The translations under genes were made by a program, and so were the position numbers. Below, piece by piece: positions 1 through 7,911 of a stretch of DNA of 42,299 bases. Under the pieces are notes generated by a model that saw only the letters and a program-made list of their open reading frames with translations, made no database searches and was not told the origin of the DNA. The stretch is from positions 1-42,299 of the forward strand of contig JAHJAR010000067.1 in assembly GCA_018814045.1 (NCBI GenBank). The letters run 5' to 3'. Within the stretch, counting starts at the first letter, position 1, and each line of letters opens with the position of its first letter. This stretch comes from Planctomycetota bacterium. Its GTDB lineage: Bacteria > Planctomycetota > Phycisphaerae > UBA1845 > Fen-1342.

Positions 1-384
1 CCGAAACGTGCGGCTGTCGTTGGCGTTGACATCGTTGATGCTGATGGTGCCAAGCACGCTCCTGCCGCGCAGGTCGAGTGAAACGAAGTCTCCGCCCTGC
101 CCGTGCACATACGCACTGGACACACCGGGGATGTCGACCGGGTCCGCGTTCGGATCGCCGAACCAGGAACTGTCCTGGTACAGAACCTGCCAGAAACCGT
201 CGTTCTTGATTGTGAGGACGCCCGTCTGGGAGTCGAAGACGTAATCGTCGGGGGAGGAAACATCCTGCCCATTCACTTTGAATACACACCATCCGCCGGG
301 GAACCACTCCGCATTCGCGAGTGCCGGAGGGCCCAAAGCTCCACACATGAGCCAAAAGCAAGTCGCAAGCCACCACCCTCTCAT
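1..384 (-). CDS. Secreted protein, N-terminal part (runs off the window)
   Basis: An open frame begins at an ATG at 384 and continues without a stop to the window edge, giving 128 codons. It starts MRGWWLATCFWLMCGALGPP and reaches an Ala-Leu-Ala-Asn-Ala stretch, a typical signal peptide with a hydrophobic core and a small-residue cleavage site near residue 26. The mature part is acidic and rich in Asp, Gly and aromatic residues, like the secreted beta-rich proteins upstream, but I do not recognise a domain. A strong GGGAGG ribosome site lies 6-7 bases before the ATG. The ATG overlaps the TGA of the upstream PEP-CTERM gene as ATGA, so the two are probably translationally coupled. A C-terminal sorting signal cannot be judged because the end is missing. 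Confidence 0.75.
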   Translation of the reverse strand, partial: MRGWWLATCFWLMCGALGPPALANAEWFPGGWCVFKVNGQDVSSPDDYVFDSQTGVLTIKNDGFWQVLYQDSSWFGDPNADPVDIPGVSSAYVHGQGGDFVSLDLRGRSVLGTISINDVNANDSRTFR

Positions 385-1094
385 AATGCGCACCTCCCTC
401 TAATGCGCACGATCCCCATCGTTGCCAACAGTAACGTCAATGCAGTGTTCGGCTCTGGAATGACCTCGATCTCAACATACTCCCACTCTGACAGGGACGT
501 GTAACCTACGATAGCGTCACCAAAAGCGATCCGTGGTTTCGGTCGCCAAGCGTAGTCGTGGAACTGGCCCTGAAAGGCGTGCTGCCCGTCCACGTACAGA
601 TCATACGCAAGCATGTCAGTACTGACAAAATCGTACGTGTGGGCAAGCGCCGGGTCGATCGGCCAGAAGTGCTCCGCAGTGCCGCCCAGGATCTCGTCCT
701 CGCTAACGTACTCAGCGGCCAGGAATACCTCGGCGTAGGCACCAGCCTCATTAATGACAATGAGCACAACGTCACTGCGGCCATAGTCGGCGTCCGTTTC
801 CAGAGTGTGCATGCGCCAGCGGACGCGCAGCTCCTCTGCGGGGCCGAGAATGAAGGCGCTCGAGATCGCCTCGTACGTGTCCCAGATATAGGCTGACCCG
901 CGCGTATCCAACCGGAAGACGCCGTTGTCAACCGAGCGGATGAGTTTGTCCTCCGGATCGCTCCAGTAGCGCCCCCAACCCTCTTGTTCCGGGAAGCGCC
1001 CTTCGTGCGGGTCGTAGCGCAGATAGAACGGGTCTGCTTGCGCGACAGGCGTGCTAAGCAGCAAGATCGATAGCAGAATTGTCATCCGACCCAT
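381..1094 (-). CDS. PEP-CTERM secreted protein, paralog A
   Basis: This 237-residue protein has an N-terminal signal peptide (MGRMTILLSILLLSTPVAQA, cleavage before DPFYLRYDP) and a C-terminal exosortase sorting signal: Val-Ile-Pro-Glu-Pro near residue 212, a short hydrophobic helix, then a basic RIRGR tail. Such proteins are exported, processed by an exosortase and attached to or released at the cell surface. The middle (about 20-205) resembles a beta-sandwich or laminin-G/concanavalin-like fold, but that is only an impression. It is clearly a tandem paralog of the gene upstream: both begin DPFYLRYDP, share a GRFPEQEGWGRYW block and a KLIRSVDNGVFRLDTRGS block, and end with SLSEWEYVEI before PEP. 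GGAGGA lies 7 bases before the ATG. The start overlaps the upstream gene by 13 bases. Confidence 0.85.
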   Translation of the reverse strand: MGRMTILLSILLLSTPVAQADPFYLRYDPHEGRFPEQEGWGRYWSDPEDKLIRSVDNGVFRLDTRGSAYIWDTYEAISSAFILGPAEELRVRWRMHTLETDADYGRSDVVLIVINEAGAYAEVFLAAEYVSEDEILGGTAEHFWPIDPALAHTYDFVSTDMLAYDLYVDGQHAFQGQFHDYAWRPKPRIAFGDAIVGYTSLSEWEYVEIEVIPEPNTALTLLLATMGIVRIRGRCAL

Positions 1095-1855
1095 GTGTTA
1101 GTCCTCCACGACCATGTGAACCCAGGCCCTCCCGCTGGCACGGCACCGCCGGACCGCCCCCTGTACGTCCGCGGTACGGCCGCGGTGGCCAGCAGGGCGA
1201 GCACCCAGGTGCCAGGCTCTGGGACAACCGCGATTTCCACATACTCCCATTCCGATAATGACGAGAGCCCCCTGATGGCATCACCAAAACCGATCCGCGG
1301 GCACTCGCGCCACGCGTACCCGTCGAACGCTCCGTGGAACGCGAACTGGTCGTCCACATAGAGATCATATTCCCACATGTCGGGCGTCACGAATTCATAT
1401 GAATGCACAACGCCGGGCTCAATCGTGTAGAAGTGCTCTGCTCCGGGGGGCGGCACGACATCCACGCTAACGAAATCGGGCGCCAAGAAGAACTCCACCG
1501 CCTCAGAGTCTTTGTTGACGATTCCGACCACGACATCGGCAGTTTCCATGAACGTCCCCGTCTCAACCGTCTCCATGCGCCAACGGACGTGGAGTTCCTC
1601 TTCGGGTTCGAGAATAAACGCATCGGAGACAGCCTCATAGAGATCAGAAATCGCTACAGACCCGCGCGTATCCAACCGGAAGACGCCGTTGTCAACCGAG
1701 CGGATGAGCTTGTCTTCCGGATCATCCCAGTAGCGCCCCCAGCCCTCCTGCTCCGGGAAGCGCCCCTCGTCCGGGTCGTAGCGCAGGTAAAACGGGTCCG
1801 CCGCGGCGGTCGCTGCGGCTGCCAGCACGAGTGTGACGAACAGAACGTAACGCAT
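1082..1855 (-). CDS. PEP-CTERM secreted protein, paralog B, with extended tail
   Basis: This 257-residue protein is the paralog of the downstream gene. The open frame extends further upstream, but I chose the ATG at 1855 because GGAGGA precedes it by 8 bases and it opens a proper signal peptide (MRYVLFVTLVLAAAATAAA, then DPFYLRYDP). The exosortase signal is Val-Val-Pro-Glu-Pro-Gly-Thr followed by a short Ala/Leu-rich helix and a basic RTYRGR segment. Unlike its paralog, which stops soon after the basic segment, this one continues for about 20 more residues rich in Gly, Trp and Thr (SGGAVPAGGPGFTW and on) and runs into the start of the next gene. That may be a lost original stop or a frameshift. 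The fold and function are unknown. Confidence 0.82.
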   Translation of the reverse strand: MRYVLFVTLVLAAAATAAADPFYLRYDPDEGRFPEQEGWGRYWDDPEDKLIRSVDNGVFRLDTRGSVAISDLYEAVSDAFILEPEEELHVRWRMETVETGTFMETADVVVGIVNKDSEAVEFFLAPDFVSVDVVPPPGAEHFYTIEPGVVHSYEFVTPDMWEYDLYVDDQFAFHGAFDGYAWRECPRIGFGDAIRGLSSLSEWEYVEIAVVPEPGTWVLALLATAAVPRTYRGRSGGAVPAGGPGFTWSWRTNTWVG

Positions 1856-1960
1856 GCGTTTGTCCTCCGTGATCAACGCGGCTGTTTGAGTGCGAGCGCC
1901 GAACAGAACTTGGACCCGAAAGCGAGCGCGGGCACTGGTGCCAGCGGCCCGGTCCCGGCA

Positions 1961-1986
1961 ACCGCTCCCTGACGGTCGCGGCTCGG
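1961..1986 (+). repeat. Dispersed ACCGCTCCCT repeat, copy A (diverged)
   Basis: The 26-base core starts ACCGCTCCCTGACGG and ends GCGGCTCGG. It matches the copies at 2324-2349, 20849-20874 and 38616-38641 except for one base (TGACGG instead of TTACGG). A run of six T follows at 1987-1992. The flanks are too diverged to show the outer arms seen around 20849. Read on the opposite strand, the core encodes the SRDRKGAV peptide that recurs in spurious planctomycete ORF calls. Confidence 0.7.
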
Positions 1987-2283
1987 TTTTTTCAGGCGCG
2001 CTGTCTACGTTTCCCCAGGTTGCACGTGGTCGCCGGTCCCCCACTACCACCGACTTATTATCGGCGCGTATCCTCGCCAAAGTCAAGGCGAATCCGTGCG
2101 GCACGGGTACCCCGTCCCGGTTCGTTCGGCTTTCAGGCGGACGATTGGGGCGGGGGACGGACTTGTTCGACAAAGAACGCCTGGCGATCTCCCACCGTTG
2201 GAAGGGTGCCGGCCTACTCCCTGACTCTTCAGTCCACCAGCCCGATTACCCGCCCGCCGGGCGGCCAATACGGGCTGGGGCAC

Positions 2284-2369
2284 GAACCGTTGTGTTGCGC
2301 GCATATCCACGCAGTTCTACGCAACCGCTCCCTTACGGTCGCGGCTCGGAACGAGTATTGGGATAGGCT
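2284..2369 (+). repeat. Dispersed ACCGCTCCCT repeat, copy B (partly intact)
   Basis: This copy can be aligned with most of the 20775-20896 element. It begins GAACCG, continues through GCGCGC and CACGCAGTTCT, has the 26-base core at 2324-2349, and ends in TTGGGATAGGCTCC, the right arm. The left CCGAGCCGCG stem is degraded and no left outer arm was found, so only part of the fold could form. It lies in the gap upstream of the PEP-CTERM operon. Confidence 0.7.
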
Positions 2370-2413
2370 CCAGTGTCTGACCGTAGCCAGCGTGGCAGGT
2401 CGCGCGGCCGCCG

Positions 2414-3739
2414 CTACAACAACTCAATAAACGCGTCGATGTCGAAACCGTTGATCTCGCCATCGCCGTTGCAGTCGGCTTGCAGCGCGTTGCAGTCGGG
2501 ATAGACCGGGTCGTAGTACGCCGGCCCCTGCAAGGCCAGTACAAATGCGTCGATGTCGAAGCCGTTGACGAGGCCGTCGCAGTTCACGTCTCCCAGCGCG
2601 AAATACTGCAACGCCGGCTCGGGCATGAGCACTACCGGGCGGAAGAAATCGTCGGCGGTCACGACGAAACGGTCGATGCCGGCGGATTCACCAGCAGTCA
2701 GCTCCACCGAGAACACACCGCCGCCCAGGTTGTTGACCGGGCCGATGGTCGAGAGGCCGGCACTGTCCGGCGCGTGCTCGACGGTCACGTCGTTCACATA
2801 CACGAACACCGGCTCGCCGCGCCAATCCAGCAACGTAATGTACATCATCGTGGTCGCCGAGCCATTCGGTGGAATCGGGTTGGGCTCGAAATCGACCAGC
2901 GACTGGACGGCGTCAGGGCGGCCGGTGAGGTTGCCGCGCCAGGCGTCGAACATGCCCTGTAGCTGCTCGACCGGGTCGGGTCGCCCCGAGTTCTGGTACG
3001 CCACGTTGAGCCGCATGAAATAGTTGCCATCGGCACAACCCGCCGAATTGCACACGGGATCGTCGCTGTCGCCGATGCGGGCCACGACCAGGCAGCCGAT
3101 GTGTCCGGATTTGTCGAAGGTGTCCGGCGGGCAACCGCAACCGGTCGGATTGTAGGGCGAGCACGAGCAGCGCCCGTCGCCGCCGGCCACGCGTGCAGCC
3201 TGCATCCCGGCCATGAGCTTGGCGGGGATATCGCCATCTGTTTCGAGTAGGGCCTGTTCGATCGCCGGGACCACGCAGTCGCCGGCGAGGATGTTGCCCT
3301 GGATGGCGTAGACCAGCGTCCCGTCACTGCCGGTCACACCCCCGGCCCACTGGCTGCACGAACTGCCCGTGAACGTCAGCGTGCGCCCCAGGACGTCGGC
3401 CATGCCGTACTGCCGCGACTGATGCCCGGATATGCCGGCGAGCAGATTCAGAATCTCGTCCGGCGGCGTCCCGAGCACAAGATTGTCAAAGATGATCGGC
3501 CGGCGGATGCCGTCGAAATCGCCCGAGGCCTGGCAGGCCGCGGCCCCTTTGCCAACCACGACCACGGGCACGATCGCCAGCAGGTCGTAGTTGTTCAGGC
3601 AGGTGACCGTCCCGACCGCAATCTCCTTGGTCTCGCTGTCGGCGATCACGATCGACCAGGTTGCCCAGGTGCTCGACGCCGTCATCAGCGCCAACACACT
3701 GGCCAACAGAACGGGCAAGGGCGAAAGTCGGTCTCGCAT
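2414..3739 (-). CDS. Secreted DUF1028 protein with C-terminal dockerin-like repeats
   Basis: The 441-residue product has a signal peptide (residues 1-26, ending SSTWA) and then TWSIVIADSETKEIAVGTVTC, the usual opening of DUF1028, a family I recall as having an Ntn-hydrolase-like fold but no settled function. The family domain covers about 27-290, with a Cys-rich insert near 190-215. The last 60 residues carry two EF-hand-like dockerin repeats, GDVNCDGLVNGFDIDAF and DCNGDGEINGFDIDAF, each with the DxNxDG calcium-loop pattern common at the ends of secreted planctomycete proteins. The protein is therefore probably exported and anchored or assembled through the dockerin. GGAG sits about 8 bases before the ATG. 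The gene stands alone between two gaps of more than 200 bases. Confidence 0.85.
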   Translation of the reverse strand: MRDRLSPLPVLLASVLALMTASSTWATWSIVIADSETKEIAVGTVTCLNNYDLLAIVPVVVVGKGAAACQASGDFDGIRRPIIFDNLVLGTPPDEILNLLAGISGHQSRQYGMADVLGRTLTFTGSSCSQWAGGVTGSDGTLVYAIQGNILAGDCVVPAIEQALLETDGDIPAKLMAGMQAARVAGGDGRCSCSPYNPTGCGCPPDTFDKSGHIGCLVVARIGDSDDPVCNSAGCADGNYFMRLNVAYQNSGRPDPVEQLQGMFDAWRGNLTGRPDAVQSLVDFEPNPIPPNGSATTMMYITLLDWRGEPVFVYVNDVTVEHAPDSAGLSTIGPVNNLGGGVFSVELTAGESAGIDRFVVTADDFFRPVVLMPEPALQYFALGDVNCDGLVNGFDIDAFVLALQGPAYYDPVYPDCNALQADCNGDGEINGFDIDAFIELL

Positions 3740-3947
3740 CTTCGCATCTCCGTCAAGGCGGCGCGCCTGTCAGGCGGCCGCGCTCATTGTGGAAGGCGGT
3801 AACATACGGCTTTATCCGGACGCCCCCCGAGTGGCGCATACACACGCCACCCACCCCCTATCCTGCCGCCCCCGCTATTCGTAAGTCAAGCAAAAACACG
3901 CGGGCCGCGAACATCCGCGGTGCGTGCCGTTGCTCCTTGCCGGCGAA

Positions 3948-4916
3948 TCACTCCATGTTGTCCTGGTAGTCCGCGAACGGCCAGTCATCACCGCCGAAGG
4001 GCACGTTGCCCCAGATCCGCGCCCCAGGTGTCGGATAACAGTCAAAGTTGAAACCCACGCCGCGGGAGATCAGGCCGAAGTACGGACCAACCTCGTCTTT
4101 GAACTCCTCGTATTCGCGGATATTCGTGGGCACGAGCAGGATCGATGGCGTCGGCCGCGCCGAACCGTCACAATAAAGCACGTTGTCCACGTCGCCATGC
4201 CAGCCTGAAAACGGTTGGTTCCCGGCGAAGCCGATCATGCTGAAAAACAACGGGTCACCCAGCAGCACCAGGCGCTCCAGCTCATACAGCGTCGAGAGTC
4301 TGTGCCCCCAGGGACCCATTGTGAAAGCCCGCGTATCATCAATGTAGCAGAACAGGCTACCGCGATAGCTGTTACCCAGCGTGTCGAAGCACACGCGTTC
4401 GGCGTTTGATGAGGGCGAGTCCCCGACCCATGGAGTGTCCGGATACCCGACGTCCGCCGGGCAGTGGTACGTCTCGAGCCCCGGCACATACGGGTTCAAT
4501 GGCCGCGTCTCGGCCGCGTACACTTCGGCGTTGGAGCCGGCCAGGCCCAGAATCGGCCCGCACGCCGGCCGGTCGTCCGCACACACGCAGAAGTAGCGTT
4601 CCGTACACGTCTTGCCGCCCCAGACAAACCAGTTGGCGTGGCGCCAACCCCAGCAGCTCCCACGGAAGATGTTTCTTGTCTGTCGCCGCATCATCTGGTG
4701 AATCGGCATGATGAATTCTTTGGGGTCATCCAGGGCATAGGCCTGCGTTGCCGCACCGATCGCGCGGAGATTATCCAGGCAGCCCGACCTGCCGCTCTGC
4801 TGACGGGCCGCCTGCAAGCCTGGGCCGAGCAGCGCCAGCAACAGCCCCAGCACCGCCACGACCACAACCAGTTCGATGAGTGTCATCCCGTTGGCGCACC
4901 TGAGATTCCGCGACAT
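3948..4916 (-). CDS. Pseudopilin-like protein with prepilin N-terminus and H-X9-DG motif
   Basis: This 322-residue protein opens with the type IV prepilin signal: a short basic leader ending in Gly, then MTLIELVVVVAVLGLLLALL, with Glu five residues after the Gly. A prepilin peptidase would cut after the Gly. The C-terminal third contains His, nine residues, then Asp-Gly (starting WHGDVDN), the H-X9-DG motif of the expanded planctomycete pseudopilin-like family (DUF1559-type). Cysteines are frequent in the middle. I took the ATG at 4916 because GGGAG lies 6 bases before it; an ATG at 4931 would add five residues. The role is unknown: members may be minor pseudopilins of a type II-like secretion system or surface proteins. 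No pilus genes are nearby. Confidence 0.82.
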   Translation of the reverse strand: MSRNLRCANGMTLIELVVVVAVLGLLLALLGPGLQAARQQSGRSGCLDNLRAIGAATQAYALDDPKEFIMPIHQMMRRQTRNIFRGSCWGWRHANWFVWGGKTCTERYFCVCADDRPACGPILGLAGSNAEVYAAETRPLNPYVPGLETYHCPADVGYPDTPWVGDSPSSNAERVCFDTLGNSYRGSLFCYIDDTRAFTMGPWGHRLSTLYELERLVLLGDPLFFSMIGFAGNQPFSGWHGDVDNVLYCDGSARPTPSILLVPTNIREYEEFKDEVGPYFGLISRGVGFNFDCYPTPGARIWGNVPFGGDDWPFADYQDNME

Positions 4917-5016
4917 GACCATCTCCCACACACTACCACCTGAAATGTCCCGCGGCCGAACACACGGCCTGTGTACCTACCGATTATATACTTGCGCGCC
5001 CCCAACTGGCGATTAA

Positions 5017-5042
5017 CAATTCGGGGGACCAATTCGGGGGAC
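5017..5042. repeat. Two tandem copies of a 13-bp repeat at a transposase remnant
   Basis: CAATTCGGGGGAC occurs twice back to back (5017-5029 and 5030-5042) and is followed by ACCATACC. From memory, AATTCGGGGGAC with a trailing ATACC is a common flank of Y1-type REP-associated transposase genes. Here it lies directly beyond the stop of an ORF whose C-terminus looks like such a transposase, which fits the end of a decayed element. Confidence 0.6.
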
Positions 5043-5049
5043 ACCATAC

Positions 5050-5349
5050 CTACTTGTCCTTCTTCTTGGGCTTGCGTCCGGGTTTCTTCGGTTTCAGCGC
5101 GCGGTTGAGCAGGTCCCTGAGCTTGGTCAGAAAACTATCGTCTCCCAGTGGACGTCCGGTCCGCTCGTGACGCTGAAGCGTCTCGCCGATGCCGCCCGGC
5201 CCCAGCCCGCGGACGCGGTCCGCCAACTCGTTGTGAATGTTGCTGGCGGTGAACATCGGGCGATCCCGCCGGGCCCAGGCCCGCTCACGTAGCGGCAACT
5301 GAATGCGACGCTTGCGATTGATCTGCTTTTGGAGTCGACTGGTGCTCAC
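5050..5349 (-). pseudogene. Chimeric transposase remnant (IS1380-like start, Y1/REP-transposase tail)
   Basis: The 99-residue ORF is too short for any transposase and seems to join two. Residues about 8-54 (KRRIQLPLRERAWARRDRP, then NIHNELADRVRGLGPGGIG) resemble the N-terminus of a group of IS1380-type DDE transposases as I remember them. Residues about 60-99 (RTGRPLGDDSFLTKL, then a Lys/Pro/Arg-rich end) resemble the C-terminal tail of REP-associated Y1 transposases. Neither catalytic domain is present. It starts at GTG with GGAGG 8 bases upstream, so it could still be translated. The 13-bp tandem repeat lies just past the stop. Family assignments are from memory; the alternative is an unrelated small basic protein. 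Confidence 0.6.
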
Positions 5350-5460
5350 TCGAAATGCCTCCGTACCTGAAAGGTGTCATTTGATCCATGACGCTCCTTA
5401 TGCGGAACAACGCGGGCGCTTCGAGTGCTTCTTGCGCCGTAGCGGCGAAAAGCCTAGAAT

Positions 5461-6609
5461 TCACGCTTGTTTTGGGGTTAGACCCGCCAGCAACTCCACA
5501 CGTGCCCGCCAACTCTCGCCTCGCACGAGCGCCTGTCGCGCGCTGTAGTGCTCGGTTGCGGCGGCGGTCAACGCGGACTCGCAGGCCGCGATGAACTCGT
5601 CCAGTGTCTCGGCCACCTGCACCGCCGGCCGATACGCCAGCACCGCGGGCAGCGGTGACGAGACGACCGGCAAGCCGGCCGCCAGGTACTCGCGCAGCTT
5701 GATGGGGTTTACGGCCCGCGTGAGGCGATTCATGCTGAAGGGGATCAGACCGACGTCGAAACACCGGCAATAGGCCGGTAGCTGTTCGTACGGGCGCCCG
5801 CCGAGCAGGTGTACGTTCGGCAGTCCGGCGATGACGCTGACATCGCGGCGAACGTCCCCCACCAACACGAACGACCACTCCGGCTTCCGCCGCGCGGCCT
5901 GGCTGAGCAGTTCCAGATCGACATAGTCGCTGATCAGGCCGAAGTAGCCCAGCACAGGGCGTGTCACGCGGCGAATGTCCTCCGGTGCCGCGGCAGTCGG
6001 CAGCTCAGGTGCGCTGGCGAAGTGCTCAAAGTCGACTCCGTGCGGCACCAGGTGCGTGTTGGTGTGTAGCGCTCGGCGCTGTTCGTACAGCGAAGCGGAA
6101 GTGGTGATCACGAGATCACTGGCGCGGATTGTCCGCAGCTCCAGACGCGCGATGAGCGCCTCGTTGAAGCCGGAGAACGCCGCGAAATCGTCCACACAGT
6201 AGTAAACAACGCGCTCGGTCGGCAGCAGGTGGATCAGTTCCGGCACGTCCGGCGTGAACAGCCACAACTGCAACGGGCGGTCGGGCAGCCGCCGCAGCGC
6301 GGCCTTGATCTGCCGCACTAGGGCCCGCTGGTTGAAGCAGCGGGCGACGCGCGACTCCGGAAACGGCAACAGCAGCGGCGACAGGACGTCGATGTTCGGC
6401 GCAACCCGGCGGGTTCCGGCCCGGGCCTGCCGCAATCGTTGCAGCATCAGCCGCGTGTCGCGTGTGTTGAGTTGTGGTCGTCGAGAGGCGTGGAAATTCA
6501 CCCAAAGCACGTTGTTGCGCTCGGCCAGGATGCGCATCACGTGGTGCTTGCTGGTGGGGTGATCCGACCAATTGCTCGCCACGCAGACGATGTTGCGGTC
6601 GCAGATCAA
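5461..6609 (-). CDS. Glycosyltransferase, GT4-like (TuaH/group 1 type)
   Basis: The 382-residue product has the two Rossmann-like domains of GT-B enzymes. The N-terminal half contains WLFTPDVPEL and YYCVDDF (137-143). The C-terminal half contains VPHGVDFEHF (188-197), a GYFGLISDYVD segment (221-231) and the sugar-nucleotide region NPIKLREYLAAGLPVVSS (301-318). The enzyme presumably adds one sugar to the lipid-linked exopolysaccharide at the cytoplasmic face; donor and acceptor cannot be read from sequence. It is last in the minus-strand export operon. Its TTG start overlaps the TGA of the upstream glycosyltransferase as TTGA, suggesting coupled translation. A gap of about 110 bases separates its end from the transposase remnant. 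Confidence 0.85.
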   Translation of the reverse strand: MICDRNIVCVASNWSDHPTSKHHVMRILAERNNVLWVNFHASRRPQLNTRDTRLMLQRLRQARAGTRRVAPNIDVLSPLLLPFPESRVARCFNQRALVRQIKAALRRLPDRPLQLWLFTPDVPELIHLLPTERVVYYCVDDFAAFSGFNEALIARLELRTIRASDLVITTSASLYEQRRALHTNTHLVPHGVDFEHFASAPELPTAAAPEDIRRVTRPVLGYFGLISDYVDLELLSQAARRKPEWSFVLVGDVRRDVSVIAGLPNVHLLGGRPYEQLPAYCRCFDVGLIPFSMNRLTRAVNPIKLREYLAAGLPVVSSPLPAVLAYRPAVQVAETLDEFIAACESALTAAATEHYSARQALVRGESWRARVELLAGLTPKQA

Positions 6610-7901
6610 GCCGTCACCAAATCGTGGTCGCGCGTTGCCGGCGACTCTGGCTCGCAGAGCGGGTGGCTAGTCGCCGGCGACGTGTCCGGGCTGCCCTCAT
6701 CCCGCTCACCCACCCCCTGTAGCCAACGCTCGAGCAGGCGAGCCTGGTCTTCGATGCGATAATTCGCGTGGGCCACCGCCCGCGCACGCTCGCCCAATTC
6801 CCGGGCCAGGTGCTCATCGCGGAGCAGCCGCACGACCGCCGCGCTGAACTCGCGCGGTGTAGCGGCGATCAGGAAGGGGGGCGCGCCGCTGTAATCGATA
6901 CCCGCGGCCGCGGCCGGCGTCACGACCGCCGCCTTGCCAGCGGCTAGGGCCTCGATCAGCTTGGTCTGCACGCCAATCTCGTCGTGACCAGGAACCGCCA
7001 GCACGCGCAGCGCGTTCAGCCAGGGGCGTACGTCCTGGACAAAGCCGGTGACGATCACGTTACGCATGCTCCCCCAGCGCCGCACACTACGCTTCGGTCG
7101 GCTGCCCACGATCAGCCAACGCGCGGTGGGTTCCGCCTCTGCCACCGCCGGCCAGACCTTGCGGCCAAACCAGTTCACGGCCCGCACGTTGGGCGGGTAC
7201 GACATCGAGCCGATCGTCCCGACGCTGCGGTCGGCCGGCGGCGCACACGCGGCCGGACGCGAGAGCCGCACCGCATAACGCGATAGATCGACGCCCGTAC
7301 GCATGACCGCCGTTCGTTGCGTGTTGTCTGTCTCGCACAGCCGGCGGCGTTCCCGTTCGTTGACCAACAGGCTGACGCTATGCGAGCGGACCCAACGCTG
7401 TTCGGCCGCTGCCAGACGCCGGGCCTCGAGCGCGTAGAGCCAGCTCAAGGGCGGCAGGCTGCGTTGCGCGTAGACTCGCCACTTGTAGCTGTCCACATCG
7501 TTCATATCGAGGACGCGCCGCGGGGCGTCGGCTAACTCGGCGTAGGGGGCCATCGCCGCCGAAAACGTCAGAACCGCATCGAAACCTACCGTCTCGGACC
7601 AGCGCTGCACGGTTCGGCGCAAGCGCGCGTCGGCGAAGTACGCCTGCGTCAGGCTCCCGCCGCTCAGCAGGCTCACCCCACCGCGGAGCAGCGACAGCAG
7701 CGCGGGGCGGACGGCGATGGCCACATCGCGACAACAGCCGCGCAAATACTGGACATGCGCCGGCCAGGGCCTGATGCGGTCCACGCATGCCAGCCATACG
7801 TCGTGATGCTGGGACAGGTGCTCCAGTTCGCCACAGGCACGGATGCTGTCGCCTCGCGTGGGCGGGTAGGGACAGCGATGGGTCAGCATTAACAGCTTCA
7901 T
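6606..7901 (-). CDS. Glycosyltransferase of the PEP-CTERM/exosortase system (TIGR03087-like)
   Basis: The 431-residue protein starts MKLLMLTHRCPYPPTRGD, the hallmark opening of the sugar transferase family that accompanies exosortase A loci. The middle holds RVLDMNDVDSYKWR (about residue 145) and a WVRSHSVSLLVN segment, and the C-terminal GT-B domain ends with IGVQTKLIEALAAGKAAVV, the donor-binding loop. It probably transfers a sugar during exopolysaccharide synthesis. The open frame extends 14 codons upstream, but the ATG at 7901 matches the family start and lies 10 bases after the FemAB-like gene. No strong ribosome site is visible, only a GATAGAAG stretch. Identification of the subfamily is by recall of its motif. 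Confidence 0.85.
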   Translation of the reverse strand: MKLLMLTHRCPYPPTRGDSIRACGELEHLSQHHDVWLACVDRIRPWPAHVQYLRGCCRDVAIAVRPALLSLLRGGVSLLSGGSLTQAYFADARLRRTVQRWSETVGFDAVLTFSAAMAPYAELADAPRRVLDMNDVDSYKWRVYAQRSLPPLSWLYALEARRLAAAEQRWVRSHSVSLLVNERERRRLCETDNTQRTAVMRTGVDLSRYAVRLSRPAACAPPADRSVGTIGSMSYPPNVRAVNWFGRKVWPAVAEAEPTARWLIVGSRPKRSVRRWGSMRNVIVTGFVQDVRPWLNALRVLAVPGHDEIGVQTKLIEALAAGKAAVVTPAAAAGIDYSGAPPFLIAATPREFSAAVVRLLRDEHLARELGERARAVAHANYRIEDQARLLERWLQGVGERDEGSPDTSPATSHPLCEPESPATRDHDLVTA

Positions 7902-7911
7902 GGTGGTGCTT

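Larger units (their letters stand above)
1856..2413. other. Intergenic region carrying degenerate palindromic repeats
   Basis: This 558-base gap lies between the PEP-CTERM operon and the DUF1028 gene, which point the same way. It holds two copies of the ACCGCTCCCT-type repeat (listed separately) and a perfect 7-bp palindrome, CCGCCCG/CGGGCGG, at 2250-2264. It must also carry the promoter of the PEP-CTERM operon, but I could not fix convincing -35/-10 boxes. Open frames here lack signal peptides, ribosome sites or recognisable motifs and look like repeat-derived artefacts. Confidence 0.6.

Noticed and set aside
1987..1992. Hairpin-like repeat followed by six T as a rho-independent terminator
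   Set aside because: It would act on the plus strand, where no gene lies upstream; it fits better as part of a repeat copy.
5285..5878. A 197-codon minus-strand frame overlapping the transposase remnant and the glycosyltransferase end
   Set aside because: It is out of frame with both, Arg-rich and motif-free.
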